A stretch of 64,000 nucleotides of DNA from Patiria miniata (lineage: Eukaryota > Echinodermata > Asteroidea > Valvatida > Asterinidae), in assembly GCF_015706575.1 (NCBI RefSeq), contig NW_024037048.1, positions 13,657,512 through 13,721,511 on the forward strand, written 5' to 3'. Position numbers and translations under genes: made by a program. Of this stretch, positions 33,325 through 43,650 are shown piece after piece. The stretch's first letter is position 1. Every line of letters begins with the position of its first letter. Under the pieces are notes generated by a model. It was given only the letters and a program-made list of their open reading frames with translations, ran no database searches and was not told where the DNA came from.

Positions 33325-33654
33325 CTAGACGGAAACCAATCAGGAAGGAAAATGTGAATGCATTTGCTCTAAATAAATTGTGACCAGGTCTTGGAAAAGA
33401 CCAACGTTAGTGCTGAAAAAAAGCGAGAAACCTGGACAAATCTGGTTTAATGATCTTATTATACATTTTGCAACTTTGACTAATTCTTTAAAGACCTGCT
33501 TGCATTTTACTCAAACTGTTCATCAAAATTCATTCCGCAAAGTCTGTGAGTACACATTTCGGTACTCAAAATACTCATCGAAATATTCTGCTCACCCTGT
33601 ATGTTGAAATCACAAAAACTAGGTACTACGCGTTAAGTTACGGAAGACAGATAG

Positions 33655-34035
33655 TGCCACTCAATGTGTGTGAATATATTTTTTTGGTGCATGTGGGAAT
33701 ATTTTTTTTGTACAGCGGCCGCTACAGAAATTAAAAATAATAAGTGGCAGCCGCTGTGCGAAAAAAAAATATTTTCACACGTACAAATAAAATATATTCA
33801 CACTTTTTTATGTGGCGGCCGCCAGATAATAAGTGGCAGCCGCCACATAAAAGAGTGTGAATATATATTTTTTTTGTACAGCGGCCGCCACTTATTATGG
33901 CGACTTAATATTGCCACTTATTATGGCGGCTGCCACTTATTATCTGACGGCCGCCACATAATAAGTGGCGGCCGCTGTACAAAAAAAAAATTTTTCACAC
34001 GCACCAAAAAAATTATATTCACACTCATTGAGTGG
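33655..34035. repeat. Expanded GCGGCCGC inverted repeats, copy 2
   Basis: The 145-bp structure of copy 1 is expanded to ~380 bp. GTGAATATAT, poly-T, GTACAGCGGCCGCCAC and TTATTATGGCGGC modules occur several times in both orientations, giving nested hairpins. Confidence 0.8.
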
Positions 34036-34295
34036 CACTATCCATCTTCCGTATAAAGTGGATACTGGGAAGAGCTCTAAGTGTATTGTCTCCATGCATG
34101 GACAAAAGAGGGCGCTTTATAGTCAAACAAGCAGAAGCCGGAATGAGGGACACTTCACTGGTTCACTCATGCTGGTTATCGTGTATTTGGTACCAGCATT
34201 TATAAGCCACGATGGCGCCCAAAAGGCCCTCGTTTATAGTTTTCTCTGTGGAGGGGGGGGGGGGGGGGTGCTTGAGCGCAAGAAGGAGATTCTAC

Positions 34296-34614
34296 CTTCT
34301 CGTTGAGCGTAGTGACTACTTTCTTGCTGATCTTCCAAGGAAACTTCTCCGTGGTCTCGCCTGCTTCCTCATCCAGCATCCGGGGTTTGGACAGCTCCTT
34401 GAACCGTCTCAGGCTCTACTCCTTGGGCTTCTTGTTCAGGTCCGGGATGACCTCCACGTCCGAGCAGTTGATGCGGAACTTGCTGAGCATGTTGGCCATG
34501 TTCATCTTCTCCCTGTCCATTTGCTCCTTCTTGCTCGTGGTGGCAAAGACGCGCAGCTTGCTTTTCTCCCAGTTGGATTTCATGGAGATGAGGTGAGGGA
34601 TGAGTAGGTCAAGC
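34296..34614 (-). pseudogene. SLC12A: SLC12 C-terminal exon A, copy A6
   Basis: Full-length exon with acceptor and donor, one base missing just after the acceptor (GACCTAC in place of GACCCTAC), the shared KPKE-stop, and TSKKEQ in place of TGKKEQ. The flanking lead segment (GCGCTTTATAG to the poly-G) is the same as in front of the other copies. Confidence 0.82.
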
Positions 34615-35104
34615 CTGGGGGTGGTGGGAGGTGGGGGCAGAGGTGGGGGGGGGGGGGGTTCACAAACAAAAATTATATAGAGCATTATTTCCCTTTGACA
34701 TAAAGCATGTGTTTCCTCAGACATACAACCACCCAGAATAACCTGAGAGATCTCTGAAAGGCTCCATGAAATGAATTGGACACTGAAACATATTAAAATA
34801 ATATCGCCAACCAAAAACAAAAATGTGGTGTAACTTTCTATGACATACCGGTATATAACAAAAACAACAACTGTGTGGTAGGGTAGGTAAAAATCTGTTT
34901 TGGGGGATTAGACATTTCTATAGCCTAAAAATATAGGGTGGGATGATAGTCATTAAAATCCACTTTTTTTCTCTATTTTGCATGCATTAGTTAACATGTG
35001 AATCATTCTGCACTACTGACCAACTTACACAAAAAGAAATATACTGTTTATAGTTTTCACTGTGGAGGGGGGGGGGGGGTTTGAGCCCAAGGAGGAGATT
35101 CTAC

Positions 35105-35250
35105 CTTCTCTTTGAGCATGGTGAATTCTTCCTTGCTGATCTTCCAAGGAAACTTCTCTGTGGTCTCCAGGCTGCTTCCTCATCCAGCATCCAGGGTTTG
35201 GAGAGCTCCTTGATGATTGTGTTGGTCTTGATCTTACCCAACCCACCAAT
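35105..35250 (-). pseudogene. SLC12A: Fused SLC12 exon A-prime, copy 5
   Basis: Same fused exon with TCTAG acceptor and GTAGAA donor; MVGWVRS-type reading in one frame is only the shifted shadow of GLGKIKTNT. Lies in the last of the three SLC12 units of block A copy 2. Confidence 0.78.
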
Positions 35251-35734
35251 CTAGACGGAAACCAATCAGGAAGGAAAATTTGAATGCATTTGCTCTAAAT
35301 AAATTGTGTCCAGGTTTTGGAAAAGACTAACGTTAGCGCTGCGAGAAACCTGGACAAATCTGGTTTAATGATCTTGTTATACATTTTGCCACTTTGACTT
35401 AATTCTTTAAAGACCTGCTTGCATTTTACTCAAACTGTTCATCAAAATTCATTCTGCAAAGTCTTCTTCAAGTACTCAACTGTGAGTACACATTTCGGTA
35501 CTCAAAATACGGTACTCGAACGACAGTGCCTATTGTCCTCCAACGCTGGTTTGTGCACTTAGTCTATGGGAAAGGTTTAGATCAGGGAACAAAGGAAAAC
35601 ACAAAGCCAATTAATCCTCGGAAGCATAGCAGAAAACGACTGTGTGCGCGTTATGGTAAGTGTGTACAGTGTTCGTATATTTTAAATGCAATTTTTCTTT
35701 TTCTTTGATTGCAAACAAATATTATACGCATTAT

Positions 35735-36112
35735 ACAGTATGTCCAAAAGAAATGTCCGTCTGACTATTTTTGAAATAACTACAAACCATGAAGTCCAAT
35801 TTGAAAAAGTTTGATTGTGCAGATACTCCCTATCTTGGCCTCAACCCCGATGAGTTTCATTTAATTTCATTCACGCATCACTGCACAATTGTCAAATGAT
35901 CACAACAACATTTTGGGACACTGTGACCAAGTTCCTTGCCTTAATCAATTTCAGTGCTGTGTTAAGTAAGCTGTGTAAAATCCTGCATGTTGTGAAAAGG
36001 GCTGCAATTGGGATTGGAATCATTTGCCTGACTATCAGTCATCATGGCAAGACCTCGGTTTAATGCTCAAGGGCAAATGATTCCAATCCCAAACCACATC
36101 AGACTTTTTTTT
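35735..36112. mobile_element. TA-flanked element, block copy 2, right end missing
   Basis: Homologue of 7207-7606 beginning CAGTATGTCC and keeping the GGGATTGGAATCATTTGCC hairpin; the terminal TTTTGGGACATACT is absent. Confidence 0.6.
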
Positions 36113-36244
36113 CCAATTAATAATGATATAGGATGAGATTTGAAGGTTTGCATGGTGGAAAGATACTAAGACAAGATAAGTTTTGCGGTAGCACCATGTG
36201 AATAAATCTCTTTTCTGAGCATGTGGTTCTGAAAAGAACCGGAG

Positions 36245-36285
36245 GGACTCAGCGTTTCGACAGTATGCTCTGCCCGTCGTCAGGA
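36245..36285 (-). ncRNA. Candidate hammerhead ribozyme motif, left end of the Penelope-like element
   Basis: The minus strand has CTGACGA, a GGCAG…CTGTC stem, GAAAC, and GTC downstream, in the order of a hammerhead core. Penelope-like elements are known to carry hammerheads in their terminal repeats. The joint after CTGACGA has extra bases compared with the textbook core, and I could not verify helix I. Confidence 0.5.
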
Positions 36286-37930
36286 GAATGAAGGATTCCA
36301 ACGATGATGCGATGTTATAAGGATGGGTGCGGTGAGGCGTGAGAAGGATGCAAACTGGTGAAGCTCGAAACCGGTGAAGCTGAGACAGTATGCAAGTTGA
36401 CTGAAGGATGCTTGATGATCACTGGAGCGTGTCAGTACACAGTGAGGGGGCAAAGGGGAAGGAGCTCAGGGGTATAGTTGGCTTCTCTGATGCGTCGGGG
36501 GTACCAGCGGTCGATGCTACTGAGTATTTCTGCTTGGCTTCAGTTGATCGGGTGGTCTTCGGTGTGGGAGTGTTTGACGATGGAAGATTTCTTGAAGTCT
36601 CCCTTCCTGCCATGGGCTTTGTGTTCATTGAGTCTGGTGGGGAAGTCCCTGCCAGTCTCGCCGATATACACTTTGCCACATTGACATGGAATCTTGTACA
36701 CTCCTGGTCTGCATTCTGGGTCACACCGATCCTTGTGTGAAGTCAGCAGGTTCTGCATCTTCAGAGGGGCTGTGTGGAAGACTCGAATTCCATGCTTATG
36801 GAGGATCCACTGGATGTGATGAGAAGTGGTGCCTAAGTAGGGGAGGGTGATGGAACTAGGGGCCCTAACTAGTTGGCTTTGGGTATAGGAGACCCTACGG
36901 CCGGGAATGGTTCTTGGGTCTTGTGTCTTGACTTGGCTGGTATCCCTTGCGCTGCAGTGTTGTGGTGATGTGATGGAGTTCTTGAGGTAGGTGTTCATCA
37001 TCAGCATACAACGTCTGCGACGATGAACACCTACCTCAAGAACTCCATCACATCACCACAACACTGCAGCTTCACCAGTTTGCATCCTTCAGAGATGCCA
37101 CAGGGTCTGCTTGAAAAAAACGGAACTGGGTCTGCTTGAAAAAAACAGAACCGCTGCTTGAAAAAAACGGACTTTTTTGTGAGTGAAAAAAGCAACTCCG
37201 TGTCCGACACAAAGTCCCCGTTGTCATCTTTTATTTTGTAGCCAAGCCAAGTTCTGTTCATTTTTTTAATTTTGCTTCTATGGCCTTTAAAGCTGTCGGT
37301 TCGTTCAATCACTTTGACTTTTTCCATATTCCTAATATTTATTCTGCCTACCCGAATTTCCAACGAAATATTCGACATGAAACATGCACGATTCCACAAC
37401 ACTGCTGTCGGTGTACATGATCCTTACACTACGCTGTGCTTAACGAAAACATGGTTGGTACCCGCATTTTTTGTATTCATATATATCACTGCGATCGGAA
37501 ACCACCGATAGCTGAAATGATAGACTTGATTTCCAGGCTGAATGCTACCGGTACGTGTGCTTAGCACACAACACGCCCGCACGCGGTGAAGCACGCGCGA
37601 GGCGCCGTTGTATACTGCGTGCAATTAAGTACGTTGGCCGCTTGTATCGCATGCAGGCTCAGCAACATACACAAAGACTGTTTTTAAGACTACTTCGACG
37701 AACAACGATGTGCCATGCGTGCGCCTAAATGTACTAAGTCGAGGTAAAAATCAACGCATTTCCACAGTTTTTTCCTCTTCTTTCTGGTTAATTTGACGGC
37801 CGGAAAAACCAGAATTTTGTGAGATTTTTTTTTATTCCGGTTAAAACCGGAAAAGTGTCATCTCTGATATTCCTTCTCATGCCGCACCCAGCCTTATAAC
37901 ATCGCATCATCGTTGGAATCCCTCATTCTC

Positions 37931-37969
37931 CTGACGACGGGCAGAGCATACTGTTCGAAACATTGAGTC
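37931..37969 (+). ncRNA. Candidate hammerhead ribozyme motif, right end of the Penelope-like element
   Basis: Plus-strand counterpart with CTGACGA (37931-37937), GAAAC (37957-37961) and GTC (37967-37969), followed by the hairpin GGTTCTTTTCAGAACC. It has one extra base in the stem loop compared with the left copy. Confidence 0.5.
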
Positions 37970-38171
37970 CCTCCGGTTCTTTTCAGAACCACACATACTC
38001 AGAAAAGAGATTCATTCACATGGTGATACCGCAAAACTTATCTTGTCTTAATAATGATATACTTAGTGTCATGTTAACAATAAAACTGTTTAAGTCTAAC
38101 GTTATTTTTGTTATGATTTTAGTAATGTAAGATGATTTGATGTGATGGAGTTGAGATAATCTGTCACCTAC

Positions 38172-38238
38172 CTTTTGCTTGCTTCTTCTTTTTGCAGTCA
38201 AAGTCAAGACGTCGCCCCTGTAACTTCTTCCGATGGTG
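38172..38238 (-). CDS. SH3GL: Endophilin A exon (HHRKKLQGRRLDFD), copy 2, Tyr to Cys
   Basis: Block copy of 7747-7813 with acceptor and donor kept. The tyrosine of the family motif LDFDY is cysteine (TGC) here. This Tyr is nearly invariant in endophilins, so this copy shows relaxed constraint at this site while its neighbour at 39215 is closer to the family than copy 1 is. Confidence 0.82.
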
Positions 38239-38469
38239 CTGTAGAAATGAAACATTGGGGAGAAAGTTAATGTACTTTTTGACAAGAGACATTTGCACAT
38301 TGCTGTAAGGCTCCTTATATAAATTATGGGTCAAAGTGTGACAATTTTCGAGTTCCTGTTATCTCTGAACATGTCATTTGCCGTTCAAGTATCATTAAGA
38401 ATGACTTCAACAATTTGTTGGGTAGGTTGTCTGCTTCACATAATCACTCTTGGTGGACGACTGCATTAA

Positions 38470-38859
38470 CCCTAACCTTCCCAAATCCTCAAAAATCCTC
38501 TTTGCAAAATGGAGGATTTTGCAGGATTGAGGCTATTTAATTGGCAAAAATGTGTGGCAGATTTTGCAGGATGCAGTGTGTCAAGGTCTTGGGCCGGGCT
38601 TTGTGTTTGTTTATGCTCAGCTGTGCATAAATTATACTTGAAGTCCTCCGCACTGCTCCAGGATGTCACTGGCTCAGCCTCAACATATTGACAGTGATTG
38701 CTGGAGGATTTTGTAGGATTGAGGCAGTGGTCACCCCTCCAAGGACCACATTCAAGAAATAATGGAGGATTTTGCAGGATTGAGGCTGCATGCAATTTTG
38801 ACATGGAGGCAGTTGGAGGATTTTGCAGCATCATCGCAAAAATGCCCAGGGAGTTAGGG
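38470..38859. mobile_element. TTAA-flanked CCCTAAC element, copy 2
   Basis: Block copy of 8045-8428 with both TTAA-flanked ends and the repeated GGAGGATTTTGCAGG motif. Confidence 0.6.
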
Positions 38860-39214
38860 TTAAGAATGACTTTAAACAATTTATTATTCGTTGTGTAGGT
38901 AGTTTGCTATTCATAATCACCCTTGGAGGACTCGGACGACTGCATTAAGGACTGCATCAGAATTATAAAATCACAGATGTCAGATTTAACAGGGACGGGA
39001 AAAAAGTGGACCCCAAATTTATCGAATGACCCAAAGTACACAGGCATAAGTTACAACCCAAATCAACCAGTAATCGATCACTGGTCTTCTATCAATTTTT
39101 TTTCCAGATTGGCCACAATTTGTGCTTGAATTTCCCCGCAGGTGGCTGTGCAACACAGTCCTGCTTCTATCAAAATCAACCAAATTCTGTCAGATTCTGT
39201 AAGATGGAACTCAC

Positions 39215-39348
39215 GTTGATCTCTTTCAGATCTTTGTTCTTGAGATGATCCAGGGGATCCAGGAAGTTCTGTCTGACGTTCAGATCGAAGGCGTCCTTGA
39301 CTTCAGAAAGTTGCCTCAGTGATTCTCCCATCTCGACCATTGCCGTAG
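39215..39348 (-). CDS. SH3GL: Endophilin A exon (GESLRQLSEVKDAFD), copy 2
   Basis: Block copy of 8776-8909, open and with splice sites. Reads SEVKDAFDLNVRQNFLDP, the ancestral-looking version. Confidence 0.86.
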
Positions 39349-39821
39349 CTGTATCCAAAAAAATAACCAAAACAATTTTTTTTTTTTAATGATACCTATA
39401 AAAAACAACATTTTATTGTTCTGTTGTTTCCACCAAAACTAAACAGCTGTGCTAAGTATACCCTGGGAGCTGAGATTGTCTATGAAATGCATGGTCTATG
39501 AAATGCATTATTAGACAGAGTAAAAAAAAAAACGGTTTCCCGTCTGCTTTTTTTTTCCTCCACCATGAGGTGAGGTATATGTTTTCATCGGCCTTGGTTT
39601 GTCTGTGAACAGGATAACTCAGGACAAATGCGGAGGCACTAGGCTCACGTGAATCGCGCACTCCGGACTCCTTCGACCAAAACATTTGTGAGCCTCGTCT
39701 TTAAGAACGCGTGCATATAGTCGTGGCGCGACCTCAAAAATGGCTTCTAATTTTGTTTGCCGGATTACGCTATATGAGAATGTAATTTCCAGTAACCCTG
39801 GTTAACCCTTCTGTTAGTGAG

Positions 39822-39951
39822 CATAAGCCATGTCTGAATGACATGGCTACGACTAACACTAGCCCACATGGGAAGTGGCTTCATCTGCTTCCATAGGTGC
39901 AACTAATGTATTAGCCGTAGCCACTTCATTCTGACGTGGCTTTATGCTTTT
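39822..39951. mobile_element. Short palindromic element, copy 2
   Basis: Block copy of 9376-9512. Confidence 0.58.
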
Positions 39952-40067
39952 TCCTTTTCCCTAATTTGTGCTTGAATTTCCCCGAACGTGGCTGTGCAAC
40001 ACAGTCCTGATTCTATCAGAATCAACCAGATAATGGGTGATGTTAGATTTTGTAAGATGGAACTCAC

Positions 40068-40199
40068 GTTGATCTCCTTCAGATCTTTGTTCTTGAGATG
40101 ATCCAGGGATCCAGGAAGTTCTGTCTGACGTTCAGATCGAAGGCGTCCTTGACTTCAGAAGTTGCCTCAGCGATTCGCCCATCTTGACCATCGCCATAC
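40068..40199 (-). pseudogene. SH3GL: Endophilin exon duplicate, frameshifted, copy 2
   Basis: Block copy of 9629-9761. Shares its one-base loss in the GGATCC region and has a further one-base loss in the SEVK stretch (CTTCAGAAGTTG). Beyond its acceptor side the two blocks differ: copy 2 has about 1 kb more, holding a fold-back element and a full TA-flanked element. Confidence 0.82.
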
Positions 40200-40331
40200 C
40201 TGTATCCAAAATAAAAATGCAAGATTTTATTGTTCTGATGTTTCCATCGAAATGAGAACAGCTGGGCTATGTATACCACGGGAGCTGGGATGGTCTATGA
40301 AATGCATTATTCAGCGGAAATATTTGGGAGA

Positions 40332-40775
40332 ATTGTGCCTAAAGTTGATGATACAAGCATGGCATTTGGCACACAGTCAGAGTATGTCTTATTAAAGGGC
40401 CATCACAGATTTGCCCTTTGAAAAAATCTAGTTAACAAGCAATTGGTCATTTTTCTACCTATAGTGGAATCTGGCGACAAGAAATAGCAGGTTTTTACTG
40501 CGGTGGTGTCTCGCTCACACGCATACTGAACGCGTTCTTAAAGACGAGGCGTGCGCGCATTTTGGTATTCTTATTGGTTGAAGGAGCCTAGAGCACGCGC
40601 CCTACCTGAGCGCGACTCACGCAAACATTGCGCCACCGCAGAAAATGGCTGCCATCGGATTTGTCTATATTTTTTTCAAAGGACAAATCTGCGATGGCCC
40701 TATGGCCAAATATCTTTCTCGTGACATACTCTGACTGTGTGCCAAATGCCATGCTTGTATCATCAAAGGCACAAT
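40332..40775. mobile_element. Fold-back element in block A copy 2 only
   Basis: Arms of ~105 bp (40332-40436 and 40667-40775) sharing ATGATACAAGCATGGCATTT, GGCACACAGTCAGAGTATGT and GGGCCATC-CAGATTTG in inverse order, around a ~230-bp GC-richer centre. Absent from block copy 1. Confidence 0.75.
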
Positions 40776-40860
40776 CCCATCGCCTATCTGCTGTACTAGT
40801 ACATGTAGCTACAATATTGTTGGAAACAAATAAACAGACAACTGACAAATTTGCCTAATA

Positions 40861-41361
40861 AAGGGCGAGTAAAAAAACCGAAACCCAAACGGCTGGACCA
40901 ATTTTTGATTGAAGTTTTCCTGTAGCACTTTCAAAATCCAGGATATATGAAAGCCCAGTTATTAAACTTTCTTTTAGTACAAGAATCATTCAAATCACTC
41001 ATGTACTTTTCAAGTTATGAAATATTGAACACAACCACCGTTTTAGAGTTCTGTCCACACATCACAAAAATAGGAAGTGTTCTTGCAGCAAAATGAAAAC
41101 AATTCTCACAGGGATGCATGCGAATTGTTTTCATTTAACTGAAAAAACACTTTTTGTGATCGGTGGACAGAACTTTTAAAACAGTGTTTGTGTTGAAAAT
41201 TAAGCAAATTGAAAAGCAAATGAGTGATGTGAATGATTCTTGTGTTAATACAAAGCCCATTGATTGGGCTTTCATATCCTAGATTTGGAAAGTGCTACAG
41301 GCAAAACTTTATTCAAAAATTGGTCCTGCCATTTGGGTTTGTCTTTTTTGACTCACCTGTA
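40861..41361. mobile_element. Second element of the CAGGGTGAGTCAAAA family
   Basis: Full-length relative of 22351-22831 with decayed ends (AAGGGCGAGTAAAAAAACCG and TTTTTTGACTCACCTG) and the same inner phrases (CACTTTCAAAATCCAGGATA, AACACAACCACCGTTTTA). Confidence 0.78.
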
Positions 41362-41620
41362 TATTGCAAATGTATGCATTTATAAATAAAAAAAAATAAA
41401 AAAATAAAAAGTGGGTGCAAAAAAAGCAGCAGGCAGGTACGAGAAACTGGTTTATTTCTTTACTTGGCCTTGCATATATGAAGTGCTGGGCCCTACATAA
41501 ATTACACAATACTCATGGTACTATGTTGGTGGATTGGAACACTGATTAGAGCACCTTTTTGAGAGCTTTATGATCAGTCTACCACAGTAGGAAAGAGAAT
41601 ACATCTTGAAGCTTGCTCAC

Positions 41621-41737
41621 CAAACGCTGAATCTTTTCCTAATTCTCTGCCGTTCTTCAGCATGACTTCTCCCAGGAATCCTACGGGTTGTTGAGGCTTG
41701 GTTCCTCCTTTGTTCTGACCACGGACTTTACTCATGG
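41621..41737 (-). CDS. SH3GL: Endophilin A exon (MSKVRGQ), copy 2
   Basis: Block copy of 10213-10329 with splice sites. Two residue changes near the end (GKDSAFG for GEDSTFG). Confidence 0.83.
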
Positions 41738-42375
41738 CTCTGGAGACTGTTCAGGAAAGAAAATGCGATTGATTTGGGTCAGCACACAAATAGAAGATCT
41801 ATCTCTATTTGGTTGTTTGAAGTGAATACTTAGACCAGATTCAAACCGTTGTTCTATAGTCACCCTAAACATAATTATTCTAAAGATTACAATTAAAGGT
41901 AATATACGACATTTGCAAACATCAACAAACAAAACTACCAAATTATTATGAAATACTTTACTTGACTGTAGGTGAATGACAGTCTCAGACATCCTGTGAA
42001 ATCATGGCACCTGGTGTGCTGTCATTTTTAAGAAAAGTGGAATTTTTGTATTGATTTCAAAAGATGGTCGGTCGACCATCGTTGGAAGAAACTGATTTTT
42101 CCGAATAGTGCTCCAATTTACCCAATTTATTTAGTCCACATTTTTTTTGCAAGCGGTTACACATCCGTGAATGGATGCAAGCCAGCTAGTCTGGTTCCCT
42201 GAGCTCAGGGAACAACACAAGATCCGGCCCAAGACCTTGACACAGTGCATCCTCATAAATCAGGCACACATTTTTGCCATATAGCCTCAATCCTGCAAAA
42301 GCCTACAATTTGCAAATAGGATTTTGAAAGATTTTGGAAGGTTAGCTTCAATGATGTTTCAATTTTGGTTCTTAC

Positions 42376-42448
42376 CTGGATTGGGCTGAAGGTATTCTAT
42401 TGTCTTGTTCACCAAATCATCCACTGTGTGACCTGCCACGTCAATTTT
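42376..42448 (-). CDS. SH3GL: Endophilin A exon (TIEYLQPNP), copy 2
   Basis: Block copy of 10970-11042; identical coding sequence and splice sites. Confidence 0.85.
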
Positions 42449-43169
42449 CTAATGAAAAAAAAATTCATTACCCAAAGACAATGAGAAGAATTCAATAAGC
42501 ATAAATAATCTCAAGCAATATTTACTAATACTAAATGTGTTAAAACTTTTTTCGCTATGGCAGGAGAGATTCATACCCTGGACTCCGTTGCGTGTACAAA
42601 ACAGAGTCCAACCTGGGCTAGGACTAGCCTAGGGCTAAGTTACACTTACAGCAGACAGGGCTCTGGAGTGCTCTGAAACGTGCAAAACAAAACGGGCAAA
42701 GAAAATGTCCTCAGTATTTCACCAACCAAGTTTGGAGACTCAATTCAATTTTCAAAGGACATTTTTCTTCAATGTTTTGCACATGAGAGGGACGTCAAGT
42801 GATTTCAAAATTGGACTAAATACTAGACTGGTACATGTCCAACCATCATGACCATATGGTCCAACTATTTGAAAAGACTGACCTCTTCATTCAGTGTCAA
42901 TAGTCTGGTGGCTTGACTATGGAGAAATGTGAAGTAAATTGAGACTAGTTCCCGCTTCATGCCACATGTTTCTTAAATTCTTTTGGCATGGTTGATTGAT
43001 GCAGTACTGAAGCTGTGTTGGACTGGTTGTTTCAGGTGCCAGTCTATTTTCTTGCTTTGCATGTTTTCAATACCATAAGTTTTGGGACTAGTCTCATACA
43101 CAGTATTGAGAGTCCCAAATTTTCGGACTACACTTACACTGTTACAGTAGTCCGAGTAACTTGGACCCA

Positions 43170-43595
43170 ACTTATTGTCTTTTTAACATGCAGATTTCAC
43201 CCTCTACATGGCCTCCCAATTACTAGATATGCCACCTGAGGTACAAATAGACATCGATGATTAAGATGGTTGTACTGAAGTTTACTTACGATCCGGAAGA
43301 AAAGTGAAATTTCCCGCTCAATTCTGAGAGCTCCCCTCGCGATCATGAACACGTTAAATTTCCGACTTGTGTTAATGTTTGAACGACGTGATGTAGTCTT
43401 CATGGCCCAGCGTACATTCAATGGTCCCCATATCCCGAGTGCGATTCCGTTACCGAGCGCAATGTATTGATTATGATAATGAGTAGACTGGATCTCGCTT
43501 GTGAACACAAGTGGATTTCAAATGGTATAAGACAATCGGGAACTAGCTTGAACTGGTTTCCGCCCATAAAAGCTGTCCTAGTTCCCGACTCTCTA
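43170..43595. mobile_element. Left arm of the large fold-back element, block copy 2
   Basis: Matches 11745-12172. It stops at CTCTA, where a TTAGGCCAAAA sequence begins, so copy 2 lacks the right arm. Confidence 0.75.
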
Positions 43596-43598
43596 TTA

Positions 43599-43650
43599 GG
43601 CCAAAAAAAAAGAATATGACTCTGCCGTTTTCCTCATACATCATCTCAAT
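43599..43650 (+). mobile_element. Left end of a second GGCCAAAA element at the block boundary
   Basis: TTA|GGCCAAAAAAAAAGAATAT starts exactly where block A homology stops. I could not find a matching right end in the following 10 kb, so only the start is annotated. Confidence 0.5.

Larger units (their letters stand above)
31390..33460 (-). repeat. SLC12 exon-bearing unit 5, with inserted element
   Basis: Complete unit lengthened by a TTA-flanked element (32266-32926) in its spacer. The uninterrupted spacer at 6320 and 29140 shows the empty site TCTATTACATA. Confidence 0.84.
34050..35380 (-). repeat. SLC12 exon-bearing unit 6
   Basis: Complete unit with exon A6 and A-prime copy 5, continuing into the sequence that in block 1 follows unit 3 (6870 onward). 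Confidence 0.84.
36131..38047 (-). mobile_element. Penelope-like retroelement, 5'-truncated
   Basis: Bounded by a perfect 14-bp target duplication TTAATAATGATATA (36117-36130 and 38048-38061); block copy 1 shows the related uninterrupted site. The outer ~150-200 bp at each side are inverted copies of each other, as known for this family. The minus strand (37007 to 36540) encodes the C-terminal GIY-YIG endonuclease (GVYKIPCQCGKVYIGETGRD). The reverse transcriptase part is missing, so it is a broken, non-autonomous copy. A long hairpin lies at 36955-37070. Young by its clean target duplication. Confidence 0.85.
27024..43595. repeat. Segmental duplication block A, copy 2
   Basis: Same-strand copy of bases 1-12172, longer because of inserted mobile elements and extra exon-bearing units. 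It lies directly after the C1q gene, so the last SLC12 exon(s), which in copy 1 would lie left of base 1, are not seen next to it: 25739-27023 shows nothing like the conserved SLC12 C-terminus. The duplication therefore probably cut the SLC12 gene on this side. Whether it is a true tandem duplication or the second haplotype placed in line cannot be told from sequence alone. Confidence 0.92.

Noticed and set aside
36408-36740. Plus-strand frame opposite the Penelope-like endonuclease
   Set aside because: Shadow of the minus-strand GIY-YIG frame.
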